Positions 1 to 7,208 of a stretch of DNA of 8,640 bases are shown here, in pieces. The notes below the pieces were generated by a model that was not told where the DNA came from, made no database searches, and saw only the letters and a list, made by a program, of their open reading frames with translations. The DNA is from an uncultured Collinsella sp. GTDB lineage: Bacteria; Actinomycetota; Coriobacteriia; Coriobacteriales; Coriobacteriaceae. A program made the position numbers and the translations under genes. Within the stretch, counting starts at the first letter, position 1, and every line of letters begins with the position of its first letter. The stretch covers positions 1 to 8,640 of the forward strand of contig URTB01000048.1 in the NCBI GenBank assembly GCA_900550595.1. Reading direction: 5' to 3'.

Positions 1-1592
1 TCCACGCAAAGGTCGAGCACGAGGTGCATGTGACCATCGAGGAGCGCCTGTTCACGCAGGAAGAGGATTCGCAGGAGGATCTGGTGGAGCGTCCCCCGGT
101 GGTCTGCGTCATGGGCCACGTTGACCACGGCAAGACCAGTATTCTGGATGCCATCCGCAAGACCAACGTTACCGCAGGCGAGGCCGGCGGCATCACGCAG
201 GCCATCGGTGCATATCAGGTCAAGGTCAACGACAGCCTGATCACCTTCCTGGATACCCCGGGCCATGAGGCATTCACCTCCATGCGTGCCCGCGGTGCCA
301 ATATGACCGATATCGCCGTTCTGGTGGTTGCTGCCGACGACGGCATCATGCCCCAGACCATCGAGTCCATCAACCACGCCAAGGCTGCCGGCGTACCTAT
401 CGTCGTCGCCGTCAACAAGATCGATAAGCCGGGTGCCAACCCCGACCGCGTGCGCCAGGAGCTCACCGAGTACGGCATCATCCCCGAGGAGTGGGGCGGA
501 CAGAATATGTTCGTCAACATTTCGGCCAAGCAGAAGATTGGTATCGACGACCTGCTCGAGACCGTGCTTCTCCAGGCCGACGTGCTCGAGCTCAAGGCCA
601 ACCCCGACACCTTTGCCTCCGGTAACGTCCTCGAGGCTAAGCTCGACAAGGGCCGCGGTTCGGTTGCCACGGTGCTCGTGACCCGCGGTACCCTGCACGT
701 GGGCGATACGCTGGTCGCCGGCCTTACCTACGGCCGCGTCCGCGCCATGCTCGATCCCAAGGGCAACGCCGTCACCGAGGCCGGTCCCTCCGACGCCGTC
801 GAGATCCTGGGCCTGCAGTCCGTGCCCAACGCCGGCGACGAGTTCCGCGTTTTCGAGGACGAGCGCGAGGCTCGCGCCCTGGCCGATGAGCGTTCGCTCA
901 AGGCCCGCATCGAGGAGCAGAGCCGCGTGAAGCACGTTACGCTCGAGAACCTCTTCGAGACCATCGCCGACGCCGAGGTCAAGGAGCTCAACCTGATCAT
1001 CAAGGCCGACGTCCAGGGCTCCATCGAGGCCCTTCAGGACTCGCTCGACAAGATGGACCAGTCCGAGGTTCGCATCAATACGATCCACTCCGCGGTTGGC
1101 GCCATCAACGAGACCGACGTTGTCCTGGCCGACGCCTCCAATGCCATTATCATCGGCTTTGGCGTACGTCCCGACGGCAAGGCTCGCTCCGCCGCCGAGC
1201 GCGAGGGAGTCGAGATCCGTTGCTACGACGTTATCTACAAGTGTCTCGAGGAGCTTGATGCTGCTCGTATCGGCATGCTCAAGCCCACCGAGGTCGAGGT
1301 CTCCACGGGTACCGCGACCGTCCTTGACACCTTTAAGGTGCCCAAAGTTGGTATCGCTGCCGGTGTCCGCGTCGAAGAGGGCGAGATTGCCGCGACCGAT
1401 TCCGTGCGTTTGGTGCGCGACGGCATCGTGGTCTTCAACGGTAAGATCGCGTCGATGCGCCACTACAAGGATGAGGCCAAGAGCCTCAAGAGCGGTTCCG
1501 AGGGCGGCATTGGCCTGGAGAACTTCCAGGACATCAAGCCCGGCGACCAGATCGAGGGTTACCGTATCGACCAGGTTGCCCGTACCGAGTAG
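1..1592 (+). CDS. infB: Translation initiation factor IF-2 (5'-truncated by window edge)
   Basis: IF2 is the GTPase that brings fMet-tRNA to the 30S subunit and promotes 50S joining. The reading frame is open from the first complete codon (position 3) and runs to TAG at 1590-1592. A GTG at 24 is internal, because in-frame residues before it continue the family sequence. Only the G domain onwards is present; the long N-terminal part lies upstream. Numbering from the GTG, the motifs are G1 GHVDHGKT (31-38), switch [11 protein letters not shown] (from 55), G3 DTPGHEAF, G4 NKID and G5 SAK. Then come a beta-barrel domain II (about 195-290), domain III with IKADVQGS (about 305-400), and the C2 domain (about 410-522) that binds fMet-tRNA. 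C2 departs from the usual signature at several normally conserved residues (see findings). Codon use is strongly biased to GAG, AAG, GCC and CTC, as expected for a highly expressed gene. rbfA follows after 11 nt. Confidence 0.97.
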   Translation, partial: HAKVEHEVHVTIEERLFTQEEDSQEDLVERPPVVCVMGHVDHGKTSILDAIRKTNVTAGEAGGITQAIGAYQVKVNDSLITFLDTPGHEAFTSMRARGANMTDIAVLVVAADDGIMPQTIESINHAKAAGVPIVVAVNKIDKPGANPDRVRQELTEYGIIPEEWGGQNMFVNISAKQKIGIDDLLETVLLQADVLELKANPDTFASGNVLEAKLDKGRGSVATVLVTRGTLHVGDTLVAGLTYGRVRAMLDPKGNAVTEAGPSDAVEILGLQSVPNAGDEFRVFEDEREARALADERSLKARIEEQSRVKHVTLENLFETIADAEVKELNLIIKADVQGSIEALQDSLDKMDQSEVRINTIHSAVGAINETDVVLADASNAIIIGFGVRPDGKARSAAEREGVEIRCYDVIYKCLEELDAARIGMLKPTEVEVSTGTATVLDTFKVPKVGIAAGVRVEEGEIAATDSVRLVRDGIVVFNGKIASMRHYKDEAKSLKSGSEGGIGLENFQDIKPGDQIEGYRIDQVARTE

Positions 1593-1603
1593 GGGGTAGC
1601 GCT

Positions 1604-2014
1604 ATGAAGCAAACGCAGGCAACCCGCCGTTTGCGCGAGCAGCTTCGCGAGAAGCTCGGTTATATCCTGCTCTTTGAGGTTTCCGATCCGCGTCTCGACC
1701 TGGTCACCCTGACCGCGGTCGAGGTCGCGGTGGACCGTTCGTTCGCGCGCGTGTTCGTGTCGTGCGATGCGAGCCGCTACGATGAGGTCATGGAGGCGCT
1801 CACTAGTGCCAAGGGCCGCATTCGCAGCCTGTTGGCTCGTTCGCTCGATTGGCGCGTCACGCCCGAGCTCGATTTTCGCATCGATCGCTCGACCGATGAG
1901 GCCGAGCGCATCACGCGTGCGCTGGAAAACGTTCCGGCCACGCTGGCGATCGAAAAGGATGAGGACGGCTACCCCATAGCGGATGCCGCCCAGGAGGCAG
2001 CTTTAGATGACTAA
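1604..2014 (+). CDS. rbfA: 30S ribosome-binding factor A (RbfA)
   Basis: RbfA is a small KH-fold protein that binds immature 30S subunits near the 5' end of 16S rRNA and helps late 16S maturation. The 136-residue product has the family length and pattern. An N-terminal amphipathic helix (residues 3-20) is followed by SDPRL and VTLTAVEVAVDRSFARVFVS (beta strands), then SAKGRIRSLL, which carries the Ala-x-Gly kink of the helix-kink-helix typical of this KH variant. WRVTPELDFRIDRS follows, and the tail is acidic. The ATG is preceded by AGGGGGT (1591-1597), which overlaps the infB stop codon and is suitably spaced, so this start is well supported. infB-rbfA adjacency is among the most conserved bacterial gene pairs. 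The 3' end overlaps the next gene by 8 nt. Confidence 0.96.
   Translation: MKQTQATRRLREQLREKLGYILLFEVSDPRLDLVTLTAVEVAVDRSFARVFVSCDASRYDEVMEALTSAKGRIRSLLARSLDWRVTPELDFRIDRSTDEAERITRALENVPATLAIEKDEDGYPIADAAQEAALDD
1992..1997 (+). promoter_or_regulatory. Shine-Dalgarno of nrnA inside rbfA
   Basis: A perfect AGGAGG lies in the last codons of rbfA, 9 nt before the ATG at 2007. It fixes the start of the DHH gene at a point overlapping the rbfA stop, so ribosomes ending on rbfA are well placed to start the next gene. Confidence 0.8.
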
Positions 2015-3050
2015 TTCCGCCGATCTCGCTTCGTGCGAGTCTGCAGATATTAAACGACGCATCCTCGAGCTCATCGAGGATGCGTCCTCCATTGCGATCG
2101 CGGGTCATACCTCTCCCGACGGCGACGCCCTGGGTTCCGTGTTGGGTCTGGGCCTTTCGCTCATGAAGGTGTTCCCCGACAAAGATATCGCCCTGCTATT
2201 GGCAGACGACGATCCCGTTCCGCGCATTTACCGCTTTATGGAAGGCGCCGATCGTCTGGTGCCGGCTTCGAGCTTTACGGGCGATCCCGACCTGTTTATC
2301 TCGGTGGATGTGCCGGTTGTCGAGCGTTTGAACAACTCGGCCGACGTGCTCCGCCGCTCCAAACATGTGGTGTGCTTTGACCATCATCCGGCGCGCGAGG
2401 AGTTTGCCGAGGTAAGCTTGAGGCGTGTCGATGCTGCGGCCTGCGCCATGATCATCGACCGCTTTTTGGATGATTGCGGCATTGTCGCGAGCGACAGCAT
2501 CGCGACCTGCCTGCTGTGCGGCCTGGTCACCGACACCGGTCGTTTTCAGTATCAGAACGCCGACGCCGCCGCGTTCCATGCGGCTTCGCGCCTGGTGGCG
2601 CACGGTGCCGACCCGGCGCGTGTCGCGCTCGAGGTCTATCAGAGCATGCGCGTCGAGTTCTTGCACCTCAAGTCCATCGTCATGGGCCGTATCAAGACGG
2701 TCGCGCACGGGCGTGTGGCGTATAGTTACGCGTACGAAAGCGACCTTAAGGAATGTGGCGTCACCTCGGATGAGTGCGACGGCTTGGTTGATGTGGTGCG
2801 CTCGGTGATGGGCGTCGAAGTCTGCCTGTTCCTTAAGGGCATCGAGGGCGATACCAAGGTGCGCGGCAACCTGCGCTCCAAGGGCGACATGGATGTCTCC
2901 GAGATTGCGGCCAACTTTGGCGGAGGCGGACATCACGCTGCCGCCGGCTTTACCAACAACGGAACGATTTTCGAGACGCTCACCGCGGCACTTCCCATGC
3001 TCGCCGAGCTGGTGGGGGAGGATCCCGCTTCGGTGACCGTCGAGCTCTAA
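2007..3050 (+). CDS. nrnA: DHH/DHHA1 phosphoesterase: NrnA-type oligoribonuclease / pAp phosphatase
   Basis: NrnA-family enzymes are metal-dependent phosphodiesterases that degrade very short RNAs (nanoRNAs) and often also hydrolyse 3'-phosphoadenosine 5'-phosphate to AMP. The 347-residue product shows the full DHH set: motif I GHTSPDGDALGS (33-44, with H34, D38, D40), motif II around D101 in FISVDVP, the DHH triad at 125-127, and motif IV LVTDTGRF with D176. The C-terminal DHHA1 substrate-binding domain ends in GGGGHHAAAG (305-314). There is no CBS or other fused domain, and no signal peptide or membrane segment, so it should be cytosolic. The length fits stand-alone NrnA and is too short for RecJ or GdpP. 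The position between rbfA and truB is common in Gram-positive genomes. The substrate range (nanoRNA, pAp, or cyclic-dinucleotide products such as pApA) cannot be read from sequence. Gene symbol assigned by family and context. Confidence 0.9.
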   Translation: MTNSADLASCESADIKRRILELIEDASSIAIAGHTSPDGDALGSVLGLGLSLMKVFPDKDIALLLADDDPVPRIYRFMEGADRLVPASSFTGDPDLFISVDVPVVERLNNSADVLRRSKHVVCFDHHPAREEFAEVSLRRVDAAACAMIIDRFLDDCGIVASDSIATCLLCGLVTDTGRFQYQNADAAAFHAASRLVAHGADPARVALEVYQSMRVEFLHLKSIVMGRIKTVAHGRVAYSYAYESDLKECGVTSDECDGLVDVVRSVMGVEVCLFLKGIEGDTKVRGNLRSKGDMDVSEIAANFGGGGHHAAAGFTNNGTIFETLTAALPMLAELVGEDPASVTVEL

Positions 3051-3066
3051 TTTTTTTGGATGGTAC

Positions 3067-3999
3067 ATGGCTCGTCGTACGCCTTCTCAATTGAATATGC
3101 TGCTCGCCGTCGATAAGCCGGTAGGCTGCACGTCCCACGACGTGGTTTCGCAATGCCGACGCGCTCTCCATGAGCGGCGCGTTGGTCATGCCGGCACACT
3201 CGACCCCATGGCGTCGGGTGTCATGGTGGTGGGCGTGGGCCAGGCCACGCGTCTGCTGGGCATGCTTACGCTCGATACCAAAAGTTACGTCGCCGACATC
3301 TCGTTTGGTGCCGAGACCAATACCGATGATGCGGAAGGCGAGGCTGTCCGTATGGTGGCCATTGCTCCCGAGCTGCGCGATCCGGCCTATGCCCGTGAGC
3401 GCTTGAGTGCCATGTTGGGCCCGCAGATGCAGGTCCCGCCGGCGTTTTCGGCCATTTCGGTCAACGGCGTGCGCGCCTATAAGTCTGCACGTGAGGGCAA
3501 TGCCGTTGAGTTGCCTGCGCGCCCGGTCGAGGTTTATTCTGCCGACCTGATCGCCGTGAGTGGCGAGGGCGATTCCTGCATTTGGACCGTTGCCTTCTCG
3601 GTGAGCAAGGGCACCTATATTCGTGCGCTCGCTCGCGATCTGGGTCGTGCCTGCGACAGCGCCGCGCATATTTCTGCACTGCGCCGTACTGCTTCTGGCA
3701 TTGTCTCCATTGGTGTTTGCCATGCGGTCGAGGAGCTTTCTGCCGAGTCCGCTGCCGGCTTTGCATTGGACCCCATTGCGGCACTCGGCGCCACGCGCGT
3801 CGACTTACCGGGCAATCTTGCCGACGATCTGCTGTGTGGACGTCGTATTCCTATTGATTGCGCGCTCGCCGGCTTCGATGCGTCTAAGGCGCCGTTTGCG
3901 CTGGTGCTCGATGACGGGCTCAAGGCTTTGGCGCGCATCGAGGACGGTCGCTTTGTGATGGAGCACGTCTTTCCGCAGGCAATCGGCGGTGTTCGATGA
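3067..3999 (+). CDS. truB: tRNA pseudouridine(55) synthase TruB
   Basis: TruB isomerises U55 to pseudouridine in the T-loop of nearly all tRNAs and also acts as a tRNA folding chaperone. The 310-residue product has the N-terminal VDKPVGCTSHDVV motif (15-27), the catalytic loop HAGTLDPMASG with nucleophile D46, the active-site Tyr region around Y74, TDDAEGE (86-92), VPPAFSAIS..GVRAY (123-138) and SKGTYIRALARDLG. A C-terminal PUA-like segment of about 70-80 residues follows. In the motif normally read as SAxKxxGxRxY the Lys is replaced by Ser131. The chosen ATG (3067) has only a weak Shine-Dalgarno (GGA at 3058-3060) behind a run of seven T. A second in-frame ATG 10 codons later (Met11, directly before LLAVDKP) is also a reasonable start, since many TruB proteins begin close to this motif. 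The 3' end overlaps ribF by ATGA. Confidence 0.96.
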   Translation: MARRTPSQLNMLLAVDKPVGCTSHDVVSQCRRALHERRVGHAGTLDPMASGVMVVGVGQATRLLGMLTLDTKSYVADISFGAETNTDDAEGEAVRMVAIAPELRDPAYARERLSAMLGPQMQVPPAFSAISVNGVRAYKSAREGNAVELPARPVEVYSADLIAVSGEGDSCIWTVAFSVSKGTYIRALARDLGRACDSAAHISALRRTASGIVSIGVCHAVEELSAESAAGFALDPIAALGATRVDLPGNLADDLLCGRRIPIDCALAGFDASKAPFALVLDDGLKALARIEDGRFVMEHVFPQAIGGVR

Positions 4000-5003
4000 T
4001 GCTGGACCCTCGCGAGCTCGCGCGCACATTTTTTGTGGGCGCGGCGGCGGAGGCCCGCATCGTTTTGGCCGATGCTTTTTATGACTGTAAGTCTATGGGT
4101 GCCGCCTCGATTGCCATCGGTGTGTTCGATGGCGTGCATAGGGGGCATCGTGAGCTGATCGACGCGGTCATTCGTGATGCTCGTGTCCATGGCAGCAAAG
4201 CGGTTGTCGTAACGTTTGACCCCGATCCAGATGTTGTGGTGAGCCCTGCGCCCGCTCAAAAATTGATGACGACGGCCGACCGTCTGCATGCCCTGGCTCA
4301 GACTGGGGTCGATGCCGTGGTGGCTGTTCCCTTTTCGCCCGCGGTGGCGTCGCTCGACCACGTTGGCTTTCTTGAGCTGTTGGCGCATGTTGTCGATATT
4401 CGCTCCATTCGCGTTGGGTGCGACTTTAGGCTGGGCCGCGGGGGTGCCTCGGGCGTTGTCGAGATGCGGGCATGGGGCACTGAGCGCGGTGTTGACGTGT
4501 ATGGGCACAATCTGCTGTGCGAGGGGGGCGAGGCTATCTGCGCCACCCGCATTCGTCGTGACCTGAGCTTGGGCCACGTAGACCTTGCCGCTGAGCTGCT
4601 CGGCCGCCCCTATATGGTGCGCGGCGGTGTGGTCCGTGGTCGTCATGAGGGCTCCGATATGGGCTTTCCGACGGCAAATCTGCAGGTTCCAAATGGAATC
4701 CAGCTTCCTGCCGATGGTGTGTACGAGGGCTTGGTGCTGGTCGATGACACCGTGTGGCCTGCCGCTGTCAACGTTGGCCTGCCGCCGACGTACGCGAACG
4801 ATGCGGCGTCGGCACATCTCGAGGCCAACTTGATCGGTTATACGGGCGATTTGTATGGACGCTCGGTTTCGTTGGCGTTTACGCGTTGGCTGCGCCCTTC
4901 GCGCGTGTTTGATTCTTTGGATGAGTTGATCGCGACTGTCGAGGGTAACATTGACGATATCCGCCATAACTTGGGTGAGCAGGGGGTGAGTATTTGTGAT
5001 TAG
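3996..5003 (+). CDS. ribF: Bifunctional riboflavin kinase / FMN adenylyltransferase (FAD synthetase)
   Basis: RibF phosphorylates riboflavin to FMN and then adenylates FMN to FAD. The 335-residue protein has both modules. The N-terminal nucleotidyltransferase part carries GVFDGVHRGH (42-51), TFDPDP (73-78), VGCDFRLGRG and the segment ICATRIR (181-187) where the family usually reads ISSTxxR. The C-terminal kinase part carries MGFPTANL (222-229, with the PTAN nucleotide/metal site), GVYEGLV, NVGLPPT, LEANLIGY with E276 as the likely catalytic base, and DLYG. The length is close to the usual 300-330. The ATG at 3996 overlaps the truB stop (ATGA), so translation is likely coupled. A second ATG follows immediately at 3999. 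truB-ribF adjacency is very common and supports the call. The usual next gene, rpsO, is absent; dnaG follows instead. Confidence 0.95.
   Translation: MMLDPRELARTFFVGAAAEARIVLADAFYDCKSMGAASIAIGVFDGVHRGHRELIDAVIRDARVHGSKAVVVTFDPDPDVVVSPAPAQKLMTTADRLHALAQTGVDAVVAVPFSPAVASLDHVGFLELLAHVVDIRSIRVGCDFRLGRGGASGVVEMRAWGTERGVDVYGHNLLCEGGEAICATRIRRDLSLGHVDLAAELLGRPYMVRGGVVRGRHEGSDMGFPTANLQVPNGIQLPADGVYEGLVLVDDTVWPAAVNVGLPPTYANDAASAHLEANLIGYTGDLYGRSVSLAFTRWLRPSRVFDSLDELIATVEGNIDDIRHNLGEQGVSICD
4982..4989 (+). promoter_or_regulatory. Shine-Dalgarno of dnaG inside ribF
   Basis: GGGGGTGA lies in the last codons of ribF, 6 nt before the GTG at 4996. It matches the extended anti-Shine-Dalgarno complement with one mismatch and supports GTG as the dnaG start, in the same 8-nt overlap geometry as rbfA-nrnA. 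Confidence 0.7.
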
Positions 5004-7098
5004 CGACGAGGAAAAAGACCAGGTACGTGCTGCATCCGACTTGGTTGCCATTGTGCAGGAGACCGTCGAGCTCAAGCCTCGCGGCCATGAGTTTTGGGGG
5101 TGCTGCCCCTTCCACGGCGAAAAGACGCCTTCGTTCCACATCATTCCCGCCACACAGGTGTGGCACTGTTTTGGCTGCGGTGAGGGCGGCGACGTCTTCA
5201 CTTATATTATGAAGCGCGAGAACCTGAGCTTTCCCGAGTCGATCCGCTATCTGGCCGATCGCGCCGGCATTGAGCTTCACGACACCGGTGCCCGTCGTGA
5301 GCGCGGCACTAAGCGCGCACGCATCTACGACCTGTGCGCCGAGACCGCCCAGTTCTATCACACCATGCTTATGCGCGGTAAGGACAGCCGTCCGCGTGAG
5401 TACTTTGCCAGCCGTGGTATGGGCGGTGACGTCTGCCGCCGCTATTCTTTGGGCTTTGCGCCGGGCCGCAATATGCTGGTAGCACATCTGTCGCAGAAGG
5501 GCTTTACTCCGCAGGAGATGATTGACGCCAACGTGGCTGTGAGCCGCGGGCGCGGACAGCTCGCCGATCGTTTTTACGACCGTGTGATGTTTCCCATCTT
5601 TGATGAGCAGGGTCACAACATCGCTTTTGGCGGTCGCATTATGGGAGACGGTCAGCCAAAATATCTCAACACCGCCGAGACGAGTGTGTTCCATAAGAAG
5701 CGCAACCTTTATGGCTTTAACTGGGCCAAGGAGTTTATCGTCGCGCAGGATACCGCCATCGTTGTGGAGGGTTATACCGATTGCATCGCCTGTTGGGAGG
5801 CGGGGATTAAAAACGTCGTGGCTACGTTGGGTACGGCGTTGACGGAACATCACGTGAAGACGCTCACCCGCTTTGCCAAGCGCATTGTCTATATGTTCGA
5901 TGGCGACGCCGCCGGGCAAAAGGCAGCCCGCCGTGCGATCCAGTTTATCGAGCAGGACTCGATGGACCTGCGCTGTGTGGTATTACCCGACGGCAATGAC
6001 CCCATGGAGTTCATCACCGCGCATGGCGGCGAGGCGTTGCAGGCGCGCATCGACGCGGCCGAGCCGCTCATGGACTTTGTGTACCGCTCGCTGCAGGAGT
6101 CGAGCGACATCACCACGCCGGGTGGGCGTGCAAAAGCGCTCGAGGATGCGCTGACGCTCGTCTATCCGCTGCGCGGTAGCTACATGATCGATACGTACTT
6201 TATCCAGATTGCCGACCTGTTGGGCTTGGATTTGGAGACGGTGCGCTTGAGCTCGGGCCGTGTGTTTCGCGATGTTGCCAAGCGCGAGGATGCCGAGCGT
6301 CGTCGCGAGCAGAATTACGAGCGTCAACGGGCGCAGGCTGAGCGCTCCGGTGGCGCGGGCGGGCGTTCTGCCGGTTCTCAGGGGGCGTTTCGCGGTACGT
6401 GGGCATCGGGTGCTACGCCGCTGGTGTCTGCACCGGAGGAGGAGCCATACGATTACGTGCCGCTCGAGGCCTATGGCGCAGCGTCAGTCACGGTTGTTGA
6501 CGACCTGCCGCCGATTGATGTGCCGGCTGGGACGGCTGCGCCCACAGGGGCTGCTTCGGACGCTTCTATGCCCGCGGCGCCCATCGTGCTGACCGATCTG
6601 GAGCGGAAGTCCCTGGCGGGGGAGCGCGAGCTGCTGACAATGCTCACCAGCTATCCCGACCTGTTCCGCACGCACGCCGACCGCATCTGCTCGATTGAGT
6701 GGGTGGACCCCCGTCATGAGTCCATTGCGTGGGCTGTGCTCGCGACGCCGCCGGGCACCGATCCCGCGGCGTGCATGGATGCCGCGCGTGTGGTGTGCCC
6801 CGAGGCGGCTTCGCTCGTTAGTGCCGGGCGCATCTCAGCGACGAGCAAGCACCCCACGGAGACTAACATCGTCTTTATGCTTGATACGCTTGAGCTCTAC
6901 ACCATTAAGCGCCGCATGCGGGCTGCTCAGGCCAAGCTGCGCCAGGACCATTCACTCGACGATGACGCGCGCCGCGCATTGACCATGCAGGCCGCGCAGG
7001 ATTCTTTGCGCCAGCGTGAGCTCCAGAAGTCGATTGGCGGCGTGGCCGATCCGTTTCGTTTGATTGGTTTGGAGACCGCTGGTACCGATCAGACCTAG
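4996..7098 (+). CDS. dnaG: DNA primase DnaG
   Basis: DnaG makes the short RNA primers for lagging-strand synthesis and works with the replicative helicase. The 700-residue product starts with the CHC2 zinc domain: the ligands in CPFH and CFGC are C37, H40, C58 and C61, within a conserved EKTPSF...EGGD context. The RNA polymerase/Toprim core follows, with PIFDEQGHNIAFGGR, PKYLN, VVEGYTD (catalytic E258) and FDGDAAG (metal-binding D302 and D304). Residues about 437-530 form a long linker, first Arg/Glu/Gln then Gly/Ala/Ser/Pro-rich. The remainder (about 532-700) is helical and fits the helicase-interaction domain. At 700 residues it is longer than the usual 580-650, mostly because of the linker. 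The GTG start is supported by the upstream Shine-Dalgarno and by the right distance to the zinc finger. It overlaps ribF by 8 nt, and rpoD follows after 110 nt, the classic dnaG-rpoD order. Confidence 0.97.
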   Translation: MISDEEKDQVRAASDLVAIVQETVELKPRGHEFWGCCPFHGEKTPSFHIIPATQVWHCFGCGEGGDVFTYIMKRENLSFPESIRYLADRAGIELHDTGARRERGTKRARIYDLCAETAQFYHTMLMRGKDSRPREYFASRGMGGDVCRRYSLGFAPGRNMLVAHLSQKGFTPQEMIDANVAVSRGRGQLADRFYDRVMFPIFDEQGHNIAFGGRIMGDGQPKYLNTAETSVFHKKRNLYGFNWAKEFIVAQDTAIVVEGYTDCIACWEAGIKNVVATLGTALTEHHVKTLTRFAKRIVYMFDGDAAGQKAARRAIQFIEQDSMDLRCVVLPDGNDPMEFITAHGGEALQARIDAAEPLMDFVYRSLQESSDITTPGGRAKALEDALTLVYPLRGSYMIDTYFIQIADLLGLDLETVRLSSGRVFRDVAKREDAERRREQNYERQRAQAERSGGAGGRSAGSQGAFRGTWASGATPLVSAPEEEPYDYVPLEAYGAASVTVVDDLPPIDVPAGTAAPTGAASDASMPAAPIVLTDLERKSLAGERELLTMLTSYPDLFRTHADRICSIEWVDPRHESIAWAVLATPPGTDPAACMDAARVVCPEAASLVSAGRISATSKHPTETNIVFMLDTLELYTIKRRMRAAQAKLRQDHSLDDDARRALTMQAAQDSLRQRELQKSIGGVADPFRLIGLETAGTDQT

Positions 7099-7167
7099 AT
7101 GTTGTGGTCAACCGGCATTTTGTCTGCTATATCCAGTTTGAATTTTGGGTATAGACGTGTATGTGTG

Positions 7168-7176
7168 TGCTAAAGT
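7168..7176 (+). promoter_or_regulatory. Candidate extended -10 promoter for rpoD
   Basis: TGCTAAAGT reads as an extended -10 (TGn followed by TAAAGT, fitting TAnnnT) in the only sizeable gap of the locus. Initiation would fall near 7183, giving a leader of about 25 nt before the GTG at 7209. No good -35 lies at the usual spacing: TTGGGT (7145-7150) is 20 nt away and TTGAAT (7138-7143) is 27 nt away. A second, weaker possibility is TGGTCA (7105-7110), 17 nt, TATATC (7128-7133) with a TGC extension. The region is clearly more AT-rich than the flanking genes. Predicted by eye only. Confidence 0.4.
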
Positions 7177-7180
7177 AATG

Positions 7181-7193
7181 AGTCCTGTGGACT
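7181..7193 (+). repeat. Small inverted repeat in the rpoD leader
   Basis: AGTCC, a 3-nt TGT loop, then GGACT forms a perfect 5-bp inverted repeat just downstream of the candidate -10 and immediately before the Shine-Dalgarno. It could form a short leader hairpin or be an operator half-site pair. At this size it could also be chance. Confidence 0.3.
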
Positions 7194-7195
7194 AC

Positions 7196-7203
7196 GAAGG
7201 GAG
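7196..7203 (+). promoter_or_regulatory. Shine-Dalgarno of rpoD
   Basis: GAAGGGAG lies 5 nt before GTG at 7209 and supports that GTG as the start. The resulting N-terminus begins the sigma region 1.1 with no excess residues. Confidence 0.75.
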
Positions 7204-7208
7204 AATCT

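Noticed and set aside
24..26. GTG at 24 as the true start of infB
   Set aside because: Codons upstream in frame are open to the window edge, and the sequence before the G domain is typical internal IF2. Bacterial IF2 has a long N-terminal part, so this is a truncated gene.
3030..3057. T-tract after nrnA as an intrinsic terminator
   Set aside because: The preceding bases give only a GAGCTC palindrome and a CGGT/ACCG pair with no usable loop. There is no stable stem, and truB starts 16 nt after the stop.
2196..3068. 290-codon open frame on the minus strand opposite nrnA
   Set aside because: It lies entirely antisense to the DHH phosphoesterase, shows no motif, and is explained by codon bias.
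3615..5201. 528-codon open frame on the minus strand opposite truB, ribF and the start of dnaG
   Set aside because: It is antisense to three well-supported genes and spans their junctions. Its product is rich in His, Arg, Ala and Thr with no recognisable domain. Biased third positions in GC-rich genes readily create such frames.
4879..5919. 346-codon minus-strand frame opposite dnaG
   Set aside because: Antisense to the zinc-finger and Toprim coding region, with no family resemblance.
7092..7109. Terminator between dnaG and rpoD
   Set aside because: Only a 4-bp GACC/GGTC stem with a 10-nt loop is visible, without an adjacent T-tract.
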